From a virus, in the IMG/VR virus record IMGVR_UViG_3300032294_000457, positions 1-48,708 of that record: a DNA stretch of 48,708 nt. The stretch is one strand, 5' to 3'. This document shows, piece by piece, positions 26,955-33,841 of this stretch. Position numbers and translations under genes: made by a program. The notes beneath the pieces were generated by a model, which ran no database searches, was not told where the DNA came from, and saw only the letters and a program-made list of their open reading frames with translations. Within the stretch, counting starts at the first letter, position 1. Each line of letters begins with the position of its first letter.

Positions 26955-27652
26955 TATAAAATCTCAGAGAAACAAATGTCTTTTGCCCATCGCATAGAAA
27001 GGTCCTTTGATACATCTCTATTTGAGCCAAAAACTATATTACTATTATCTGTCGTTAAAAGCTTTTCAAGGTTTAGATCTATTGACACTATTTCATTTAT
27101 GATTATAGTACCAATAACTTCTGCTGGTATGAATAGATCACTAAAGTTTTCATAAATGCTTGATACGTATTCTTTTACAAATGTGAAAGGAACATTGATA
27201 GTTTCTACTGTGCTTTTTCTATAATCATCATAGCCCAATAATATAGAATCTTTGGTAAAATGTATTAAAGCTCCCATAAAGAAGTATGTAGTATCAACTT
27301 GTAAATCTTTTAAATTATTTTTTTCTAATAGAACTAAATCGTATTGGTTTGCATGGAGCATCCATGATTTATATTTTTCATCTAGTAATTCATAAATTGC
27401 TAAATCAGATCTGCCTTTTAATCTATCATCAAGTTCATTCAATCTTTTACAAGGATAATTCATTAAATCACCATATGATAAAGGTTGATTAAAATATGCT
27501 TTTAATAGACCACTAATAGTCATTTGTCCAGAATCATACTTCCTTGTGCCCATAGTAAATCTATAGAATCCCGGAAAGTAATCACCAGAAGATAAAATCA
27601 TTTTAGCATATTCGACATCATCAATATATGCCAAATCAATTAAGTTAGTCAT
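26954..27652 (-). CDS. Hypothetical protein in the radical SAM cassette
   Basis: The 232-residue protein starts at the ATG at 27652 (MTNLIDLAYIDDVEYAK), which keeps an 8-nt overlap with the preceding radical SAM gene. An earlier ATG at 27676 would extend the overlap to 32 nt. It has an N-terminal tyrosine- and phenylalanine-rich part (DYFPGFYRFTMGTRKYDSG), a central helical region and a C-terminal strand-helix block. There is no cysteine motif. I cannot name a family. Its place between a radical SAM enzyme and another small unknown suggests a three-gene unit. Confidence 0.6.
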   Translation of the reverse strand: MTNLIDLAYIDDVEYAKMILSSGDYFPGFYRFTMGTRKYDSGQMTISGLLKAYFNQPLSYGDLMNYPCKRLNELDDRLKGRSDLAIYELLDEKYKSWMLHANQYDLVLLEKNNLKDLQVDTTYFFMGALIHFTKDSILLGYDDYRKSTVETINVPFTFVKEYVSSIYENFSDLFIPAEVIGTIIINEIVSIDLNLEKLLTTDNSNIVFGSNRDVSKDLSMRWAKDICFSEIL

Positions 27653-28748
27653 TATACGGTAATGTGCCCATGGCATTAACTACACACATGGCGTCTTTGG
27701 CTACCAAACAATCTTTTATTCCATGAATATCCATAAGATGTAGTATTCCTCTATCTACACAAGATCCTAACATTGAGCAATCTCCACATTCTGTTTTATC
27801 CCCAACATTCAAATATTGTTGCAGTTGAATATCTTGTTCGAATTGTTCAAATTCTTTGGCATTATAATCTTTAATTGGCATTTTTAATTCGTCTACGAAA
27901 GAAACATATCTTTCATATAACAGTGGTGAATAATAAAATTCACCATTTTTCCAATTATACTGTCTTTCCACTAGCGAATCATTCAATCTACCAAATGAAA
28001 ATCTTAAATAACCAGATTTTTCCGTAGAAACCAAAGAAGTATTAAACATATTTTTAATTCTCATAGCGGCTGATTCAAACTCTTCTTTAGTTAAACTAGA
28101 GTCTTTTCTCCCAAGAGAAAAATTAAAATCTATGGTAGTTTCAAAAAGATGTTTAACCTTTTGATGTAAGTAATCATAATCTTTTAGGATGTGTGCAAGT
28201 TTAGTACTATCATAATCATATACATTCATGATACCAAATGACCTAACTTTAGTAGGCCAATTCAATAATTTTATCATTTTGTCTTGATGAGTTTTAAGAA
28301 CTTCCAAATATTTTTGATTTTCTATTTTATCTGGTTCAATTATGACATTAATCTCCAGTTCCATATTTGAATAATGCTGTTTTAAAACGTCTGCAACTAA
28401 ACTTGCTTTGTCCATGCTTAAATAAGTCGTCTGCAATGAGATACGTTTAAACTTATTCAAGATCTCAATAACACGTTTATCAGTTAAAACGGAATATGTG
28501 TTAGTTGCTGATAAAAAATCAGTTGGTGCAATGAATGCAATAAAAGGCTTGTATGAATTTTCAGGTGTGAAAGAGTTCATTATCTTCATTAGTTGAAGAT
28601 AACTCTCATCGTTAATTGCAGCAGAACCATTTTTATTTACATGGCAACCTTTACAATTAAACTGACATCCATTTAAGAATTCAAAGTTTAAATTAAAATA
28701 GAATGTGTTAGATTCATTTAAACTTCCAGAAGCTAAATATGCATCCAT
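27645..28748 (-). CDS. Radical SAM-like protein with C-terminal cysteine cluster (cassette member 3)
   Basis: The 367-residue protein carries CQFNCKGC at C28, C32 and C35 (FLNGCQFNCKGCHVNKN). The strand that normally ends in GGE reads FIAFIAPTDFLSATN, as in the related 25540 protein. The C-terminal cluster is CGDCSMLGSC near residue 325, followed by a last Cys in KDCLVAKDAMC. Between them is a long helical region with a possible substrate-binding strand (KSGYLRFSFGRLNDS). It starts 1 nt after the upstream unknown gene. The two PTD-type proteins may form a heteromer or act in sequence. Confidence 0.82.
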   Translation of the reverse strand: MDAYLASGSLNESNTFYFNLNFEFLNGCQFNCKGCHVNKNGSAAINDESYLQLMKIMNSFTPENSYKPFIAFIAPTDFLSATNTYSVLTDKRVIEILNKFKRISLQTTYLSMDKASLVADVLKQHYSNMELEINVIIEPDKIENQKYLEVLKTHQDKMIKLLNWPTKVRSFGIMNVYDYDSTKLAHILKDYDYLHQKVKHLFETTIDFNFSLGRKDSSLTKEEFESAAMRIKNMFNTSLVSTEKSGYLRFSFGRLNDSLVERQYNWKNGEFYYSPLLYERYVSFVDELKMPIKDYNAKEFEQFEQDIQLQQYLNVGDKTECGDCSMLGSCVDRGILHLMDIHGIKDCLVAKDAMCVVNAMGTLPYND

Positions 28749-28749
28749 A

Positions 28750-29466
28750 TTAAATCTCGAAATTTGGAGGAGTTAATGGTAATTCTTTTGAAATTAGTTG
28801 TTTAAGTAATGGAATGAATGCATTACACTCGTTATTATAATATTCAAAAAATGATTTACCTTTAAACATATATACTTCAAAGTGTCGTTTAAAATAGTAT
28901 AATGCTACTGATTTATCTGCGCCAAAGTAAAGTTCTAAGAATGCAGGAATCTTTAATAGATTAATAACGTTTAAACCAACAAAGTTTTCATCATCAATAA
29001 TAGGAAAAGTTTCTTCTACTTTAATTTTCTCATTTAAATCTTTATAAGAATAGATTAAGAAAACCATAGTTGAATCTAAAAAGATCAACCATCTTTCAAT
29101 GTCTGATTTATTTTTTTCTATGAATGTATCACACTCTTCGGCCGTAAGAGATAATGTTTTAAATAACAATGACGGATCGGATCCAATCATATGTAAAATA
29201 ACTTGCGCCATCATGATGTTCAAAGCAGGAACATTAGTAATATTTTTAATATCTAAATACGCTTCTAATAAAGCTAACTTCTTTTCTTTGCTTAAACAAT
29301 CCAATTTAAGATCACATGGAACGTCAAGATTTGACAAATACGTTAAAAAGATTTTGTTTTGAAGTTTACTATTTTCATAGTCAATTAAAAACATTATGTT
29401 TTTATCTTTAAAATACTCTTTAATACAGTCAATTGGAATAGGTGCAATTGTATCAATATATTTCAT
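28750..29466 (-). CDS. Hypothetical protein in the radical SAM cassette
   Basis: The 238-residue mostly helical protein begins MKYIDTIAPIPIDCIKEYF and contains LQNKIFLTYLSNLDVPCDL and a long hydrophobic helix pair (LNIMMAQVILHMIG, WLIFLDSTMVFLIYSY). These helices are not long enough to be confident membrane spans. It overlaps the upstream radical SAM gene by 14 nt and is followed after 1 nt by the next. I do not recognise a family. A substrate-carrier or adaptor role is possible but only by position. Confidence 0.6.
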   Translation of the reverse strand: MKYIDTIAPIPIDCIKEYFKDKNIMFLIDYENSKLQNKIFLTYLSNLDVPCDLKLDCLSKEKKLALLEAYLDIKNITNVPALNIMMAQVILHMIGSDPSLLFKTLSLTAEECDTFIEKNKSDIERWLIFLDSTMVFLIYSYKDLNEKIKVEETFPIIDDENFVGLNVINLLKIPAFLELYFGADKSVALYYFKRHFEVYMFKGKSFFEYYNNECNAFIPLLKQLISKELPLTPPNFEI

Positions 29467-30577
29467 AATTATTCCTTAATTCAGTTAAATTGTTTTTAGC
29501 TTTGTCTTCATATAGTTTTATAAAAACTTCTTTATTATTTCTAATCTTACTTATAACACTTTTAGATAATGGGCATTCATCTGACTCATCAAACAAACTT
29601 GCATCACAATTACCACCACATATATCGTAATGTTCACATTCAAAACACATAGTATGTTGATCCATTTCAACTAACTTTTTCATCATTACATCTAGTGACT
29701 TATTTTGGAATGTAGCCCAATCTTGTTTCATTTCAGTAGTAGTTGAAAATGGCTCAACATAAGTTTTATCTGGACATAAACCAACAGTACCATTTGGATT
29801 TAAAGTAAAAGTGCGTTTATCACAACAATTACATTTACAATCGAACATATTTCCGGTAATTAATGTCTTTGTAAAAAGATCTATTTGTGGTAAACACCAT
29901 GTAGTTTTATTATGCTGATAATAATCTACTAACTTCTCTAACCATATAGCCCATTTTTTATTATTGGGTTTTAAGTTTCTGGTTTGTTCATCGAATGTAG
30001 TTAATAACTCAAAGTCAATTGAATCAACACCATCGAACATTTTAACAATCTCAAGAGGATCGTAGTTTAACAAATGTTTTTGAGCAGTAATTGCTATATG
30101 AACTTTTATATCATTTGCAAGAAGTTGTTTTAAATTGCTAAAGAATAGATTTTCTTGATCAGTCTTCTTATTAATTGCAATAGATCCAAATCTAATGTCA
30201 GCATCCCAAGAAACACCAATGGTTGATCGATACTCAGTCTTTACAAAATTAATAAACTCATCATCTATAGTATATAATAGATTTGTTTGAGGAACTATAT
30301 CCATTCTTATATTAGGAAATTTAGATCTGATTATTTTATTAACATCAGCTAAATGTGAATATGGCGCAAGAAAAGTTTCTCCGCCATGTATATAAAATGT
30401 AGCTTTTTGGGGATTAACATTATCTTTTATGGATGACAAAAAATCCTCAATATAGTTAAGATCAGTAACCATATAAGGATCTTTATTACCAAGAGTAAAA
30501 CAGTGAGTGCAATTTAAATTACACCCCTGCACAACTCTTAAGTAAATAACATTAAATTCATTACTAAATATATTCAT
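29453..30577 (-). CDS. Radical SAM/SPASM maturase-like protein (cassette member 2)
   Basis: This 374-residue protein has VVQGCNLNCTHCF (C19, C23, C26) and the SAM motif FYIHGGETFL. Its C-terminal region has cysteines in CKCNCCDKRTFTLNPNG, GLCPDKT, and CFECEHYDICGGNCD, then DECPLSK. This is the anaerobic sulfatase maturase/peptide-modifying SPASM architecture with two auxiliary clusters, and it parallels the protein at 32317 closely in layout (CNLNC-HCF, HGGE, FTLN-NGT, CGG-C). The two are likely paralogues flanking the CHxS-tailed protein. It starts after the cassette's only appreciable gap (41 nt). Confidence 0.88.
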   Translation of the reverse strand: MNIFSNEFNVIYLRVVQGCNLNCTHCFTLGNKDPYMVTDLNYIEDFLSSIKDNVNPQKATFYIHGGETFLAPYSHLADVNKIIRSKFPNIRMDIVPQTNLLYTIDDEFINFVKTEYRSTIGVSWDADIRFGSIAINKKTDQENLFFSNLKQLLANDIKVHIAITAQKHLLNYDPLEIVKMFDGVDSIDFELLTTFDEQTRNLKPNNKKWAIWLEKLVDYYQHNKTTWCLPQIDLFTKTLITGNMFDCKCNCCDKRTFTLNPNGTVGLCPDKTYVEPFSTTTEMKQDWATFQNKSLDVMMKKLVEMDQHTMCFECEHYDICGGNCDASLFDESDECPLSKSVISKIRNNKEVFIKLYEDKAKNNLTELRNNYEIY

Positions 30578-30595
30578 ATTATAATAAACAATTCA

Positions 30596-30610
30596 CTTAA
30601 TAATATTAAG
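30596..30610. repeat. AT-rich inverted repeat in the cassette's largest gap
   Basis: CTTAATAATATTAAG is a perfect 7-bp inverted repeat around one base, in the 41-nt space before the second SPASM gene. A TATAAT-like hexamer lies between it and the ATG on the minus strand. It could be an operator or a weak secondary promoter site, but an AT-rich palindrome of this size also arises by chance. Confidence 0.3.
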
Positions 30611-30618
30611 AAGTTGTG

Positions 30619-31662
30619 CTATTCATCCAATCTATATGATGCTAGCGCTGAAGTATCATTTGAACGGGCAATATTATAGCAATATGTTGCAAACACGTGA
30701 TTAGATTTTTCTTTAAACATTTCGCCAGTATATGTACATCCAAAGCCTCTATCAATATCTCTCCAAAGAAGCTTCTCATATTCATCATTGTTAACTAGTT
30801 GATTAAGATCATCCATTTTTTCTTCGCCAGAATACATAGCATATATTTGAGTCCACAACGGATCAAACATTTGATAATCATAAGTTCTTTTAATATATTC
30901 TCTATTATGAGTAAAATTTCTATCAATTACCCATTTTAAAGTATCACTATTCGCTAATTGCGATTCAATAGTTCCAATGTCTAAATTTAAATTAGAATCT
31001 AAAATATTTAAATTTAACGAGCCGAATATGATTTCATATTTTAATTGCTCTAATTCGTCTAACCAATTATCCCAAGTCATAACTTCTATTTTTGATAATA
31101 GCGCACTTTTATATTTTGTAGATCGATTATAAACATAATCAGCAAGTAAGTACTCAAACGACAATAAAGATTTATCTATGCGTTGCAAAGTTTCACAAAT
31201 AACTGTTTTATCATACACATCTTCAAACGCGGAATATTCCATTGGATGAATAGTATCCAATATTATTTTTTTCCGATTGTCATTGACCGACATTTCGTAA
31301 TATGATCTTAGTCTTGTACTTTCAATAAATGAAACATGGATTTTATATAAGTCTTCACAAGAAGCGTATTTAAATACATTTTTTAAAAATTCAATTTGTA
31401 ATTCATATAATTTACTAGGTTTTACATATAAAATAACTTTGGCAGGTCTATTAATTAAATCTTTCCATAAATTTTCTTTCCTGCCATTGAATGAATAATT
31501 AATTAAATCCTCAAATGTTGGTTGAGATTCATAAGCTTCATTGTTTTGCACAGTTATCATTGGCTTATTGCCATAAATATCTGATGCTAATATAAAGTCT
31601 TTTCCAGCTGGTTCAAAATTAAAATCAAAATTTAAGTAAACCGAGTTAAATAAATGAAACAT
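30619..31662 (-). CDS. Hypothetical protein immediately after the CHxS-tailed protein
   Basis: The 347-residue protein starts MFHLFNSVYLNFDFNFEPAGKD and is largely helical after residue 60, with many Tyr, Asn and Asp residues. No cysteine cluster or known motif is visible. Its ATG directly abuts the stop of the CHxS protein, and its purine-rich ribosome site is formed by that protein's last codons (31666-31677). Such strict coupling suggests the two proteins are needed together, for instance as substrate and chaperone or binding partner. I do not recognise a family. Confidence 0.65.
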   Translation of the reverse strand: MFHLFNSVYLNFDFNFEPAGKDFILASDIYGNKPMITVQNNEAYESQPTFEDLINYSFNGRKENLWKDLINRPAKVILYVKPSKLYELQIEFLKNVFKYASCEDLYKIHVSFIESTRLRSYYEMSVNDNRKKIILDTIHPMEYSAFEDVYDKTVICETLQRIDKSLLSFEYLLADYVYNRSTKYKSALLSKIEVMTWDNWLDELEQLKYEIIFGSLNLNILDSNLNLDIGTIESQLANSDTLKWVIDRNFTHNREYIKRTYDYQMFDPLWTQIYAMYSGEEKMDDLNQLVNNDEYEKLLWRDIDRGFGCTYTGEMFKEKSNHVFATYCYNIARSNDTSALASYRLDE

Positions 31663-32298
31663 CTATCTTCTTCCTCTAGAACCATGACACGATGCGTGGC
31701 ATGATGTGTGGCAAATTCGGAGATCTATGATATCTCCATAAGTATCTGTGTTAGCTGCTATTCTTAATGAAGTATAAAAGGTATTTAATGTAGATGCTGT
31801 AATGATATCATTAGCAGCAGGACCTGAAACACTTAATGGATTTGTTCTTAAATAGGTATCATTTAAGTGAGCGTAACCAACTTGCTCTGCAAATGTGCCT
31901 AGTCCACCACCAGAATATTGGTAATAAATTCCAGCTCTAACTAATCTTACTCTCGTAGTTTGATAAGCATAGTTTCTAAGCACTGACACAATGTTACTAG
32001 CTGTAATTGCTTCTGTAAAGTCTGCTGCTGTAGGATTGGTCATACCAACACTAGGAGCAACTGTTACGTCCACACTTCCACCTCCTATTGAATTATTGAT
32101 CCAAGAGGGCGAAGGATGGAATCCTATGATAGGATATGGTCCAACATAAGGAGTGCTATTGTATTGACTAAGTGCGTAGTCATATGTTGGTTTATTACCC
32201 GAGTGCCATCTGGCCCTATTTTGCTCTGGGGCCATTACAGCACTAACAAAATCATCAATGATAGTCTGTTTTGTTACTACGGTGCCAGCTGTTGCCAT
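31663..32298 (-). CDS. Virion-like protein with C-terminal (C-H-x-S)x3-RGRR tail; candidate radical SAM substrate
   Basis: The 211-residue protein has a beta-rich, Gly/Ser/Thr-rich body like other tail proteins (MATAGTVVTKQTIIDD, YYQYSGGGLGTFAEQ, NDIITASTLNTFYTSLRI). It contains no cysteine before the end. The last residues read DLRI then CHTSCHASCHGS then RGRR: three C-H-x-S units, each containing H-x-S. The three units use different codons for Cys, His and Ser, so they are conserved as protein. It lies between two SPASM-type radical SAM genes, is abutted by an unknown gene, and has a 2OG oxygenase upstream. I infer that it is a fibre or tail-tip protein whose tail is post-translationally modified or binds metal. 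Confidence 0.75.
   Translation of the reverse strand: MATAGTVVTKQTIIDDFVSAVMAPEQNRARWHSGNKPTYDYALSQYNSTPYVGPYPIIGFHPSPSWINNSIGGGSVDVTVAPSVGMTNPTAADFTEAITASNIVSVLRNYAYQTTRVRLVRAGIYYQYSGGGLGTFAEQVGYAHLNDTYLRTNPLSVSGPAANDIITASTLNTFYTSLRIAANTDTYGDIIDLRICHTSCHASCHGSRGRR
31666..31677 (-). promoter_or_regulatory. Ribosome binding site inside the RGRR codons
   Basis: AGAGGAAGAAGA encodes the final Arg-Gly-Arg-Arg of the CHxS protein and lies 4-15 nt before the ATG at 31660-31662. It is a strong purine-rich Shine-Dalgarno sequence. The RGRR end may thus be shaped partly by translation of the next gene. Confidence 0.65.
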
Positions 32299-32316
32299 AA
32301 AATCCTCTTTATCTAT

Positions 32317-33357
32317 CTATATATGTATTATAGAAAATATCTTTTTTTTCTTAGAAAGCTCTCTCATTAAACTTTTAGGAGCACCACATATCTCATCTTG
32401 CCAAGATAATTGGTGACAATCCCCACCACAATATTGAAACACATCACATGAGTAACATAATGGGTTTCTAGACCTCTCACATGCCATATTTTCTAGGCGT
32501 ATAGGACTATTTATAAGGTTATTTATATCATCATCTATATGGCCAAATTGAAATTCTGGTGCTGAATTCGGACAGCCTGAAATCGTTCCGTCAGCATTTA
32601 ATGTGAAAATCTTTTCTTCACAATCCCTGCAAAATGTGCCACCTTTAGTAAAACCAGTGTCAAACTTAGAATAAATTGTTTCTAAAAAATCATTCTCAAA
32701 CCAGTGTCTGGCACCATATTTTTCAGATTGATGGTGCATCTTTAAAAACCAGGCATCTTGTTCGATGTTAGATGGAAATATCTCTGGAAACTTTTTAGCG
32801 TTCCCATTGTTAGTCAGTCTTTCAAATGATACCTCTTGAACTCCCAATCTTCTTATCCATCTTAATAAGACTATTGGGTCTATAGCTATAGTATCTTTTG
32901 TGACACTTATAAACAGTTTAATCGTTACACCTTCAGACAATAGAGTCTTTACATTACTTCTCCAAAGATTTACTTGTTTTTTATTATCAAACCTTATCTT
33001 TGGATCCCATGAAGTTCCAATTCTACCATTAAAAGGACCTTTTATTAAATCTATATGTTCTTGATATAACTTAAACACCAAATTGGTTGTTGCACCCCAA
33101 GTGGAATTTGTAAATAAATCTTTACAATTATTCCAGACCTCCCGCATTTGTGATGGAGGAACTAAAAATGGTTCGCCACCATGAAATTCACAATGTAATG
33201 TATCATTTTTAGATGCGTGATTGGAAAATCTATGGATCCAATCAATTACTTTATTATGATCCCAGTACACCTTTGCACCATTTATACCATTAGTGAAACA
33301 ATGACGACAGTTTAGATTACACGTCTCAGTCGTCTTTAGGTAAAACATCCAATTCAT
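32317..33357 (-). CDS. Radical SAM/SPASM maturase-like protein (cassette member 1)
   Basis: This 346-residue protein has CNLNCRHC (C13, C17, C20), EFHGGEPFLVPP for SAM binding, and a complete SPASM-like set: TFCRDCEEKIFTLN, ISGCPNSAPE, ACERSRNPLCYSCDVF, YCGGDCHQLSW and a final Cys in EICGAPK. It is a likely peptide- or protein-modifying enzyme directly upstream of the CHxS protein (18 nt gap). The start overlaps the upstream oxygenase by 32 nt. Two exact TATAAATA octamers lie near its 3' end (32508-32515 and 32520-32527) and may be extra late promoters for the next gene. It closely parallels the protein at 29453 in motif layout. Confidence 0.88.
   Translation of the reverse strand: MNWMFYLKTTETCNLNCRHCFTNGINGAKVYWDHNKVIDWIHRFSNHASKNDTLHCEFHGGEPFLVPPSQMREVWNNCKDLFTNSTWGATTNLVFKLYQEHIDLIKGPFNGRIGTSWDPKIRFDNKKQVNLWRSNVKTLLSEGVTIKLFISVTKDTIAIDPIVLLRWIRRLGVQEVSFERLTNNGNAKKFPEIFPSNIEQDAWFLKMHHQSEKYGARHWFENDFLETIYSKFDTGFTKGGTFCRDCEEKIFTLNADGTISGCPNSAPEFQFGHIDDDINNLINSPIRLENMACERSRNPLCYSCDVFQYCGGDCHQLSWQDEICGAPKSLMRELSKKKKIFSIIHI
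32508..32527 (-). promoter_or_regulatory. Two in-gene TATAAATA octamers upstream of the CHxS gene
   Basis: Exact octamers at 32508-32515 and 32520-32527 lie on the minus strand inside the 3' part of the first SPASM gene, about 210-230 nt before the CHxS protein start. They could give the structural protein its own late expression. Ile-Asn codons (ATA AAT) generate such octamers easily, so this is a guess. Confidence 0.3.
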
Positions 33358-33841
33358 TATAAGATTTATCCTTCAAATAGTTTTCTAAACCAAAGCTTAA
33401 CGTTAATGCTGCATATTCATTTAGCGCTTGGTGTGGAGTATTTGCTGGTATATACACATGTTCTCCAGCTTCTAATACTATATATGCTCCATTCACCATC
33501 ATGGTTTTCTTACCTTCACAGCAGACTATGATCACATCATCTGGATCAGTATGCATACCAAAAGATGGAGAGTTTTCTTGAGCTATAAATGCATGACATG
33601 TCACAGGACCATGATGACCATACTCATCAGCCAATTCACGACACTTATCCCAAATTACTTTAGAATATCGTTCCATTCCTTCGACCTTAATAGTCTTAGG
33701 CTTATCCTCATATAGTTCGCTAGAATGATTAAGGGGGATTTGCATCCCCCTGTCATTTATTATTGAAACTAAATGTTGCTTATATGACAAAGGGTTGTGA
33801 ATAAATTCAACAACTTCATTAAGTGTTATAATATAAAGCAC
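33326..33841 (-). CDS. Cupin-type 2OG-Fe(II) oxygenase (JmjC-like)
   Basis: The 171-residue protein starts at a GTG overlapping the upstream fibre gene by 16 nt. Its core is a cupin: SFGMHTDPDDVIIVCCEGKK gives H97-x-D99, and GEHVYIPANTPHQALN gives the distal H137, the JmjC/ROX-type His-x-Asp...His iron triad. A lysine pair in the strand GKKTMMV could hold 2-oxoglutarate. Such oxygenases hydroxylate protein side chains. As first gene of the radical SAM cassette it may act on the same virion target. An unusual G/C-rich hairpin lies in its coding sequence (33732-33751). Confidence 0.78.
   Translation of the reverse strand: MLYIITLNEVVEFIHNPLSYKQHLVSIINDRGMQIPLNHSSELYEDKPKTIKVEGMERYSKVIWDKCRELADEYGHHGPVTCHAFIAQENSPSFGMHTDPDDVIIVCCEGKKTMMVNGAYIVLEAGEHVYIPANTPHQALNEYAALTLSFGLENYLKDKSYNELDVLPKDD

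Noticed and set aside
33732-33751. GC-rich hairpin as an intrinsic terminator
   Set aside because: It is inside a coding sequence and has no U tract on the transcribed strand; kept only as a low-interest finding.
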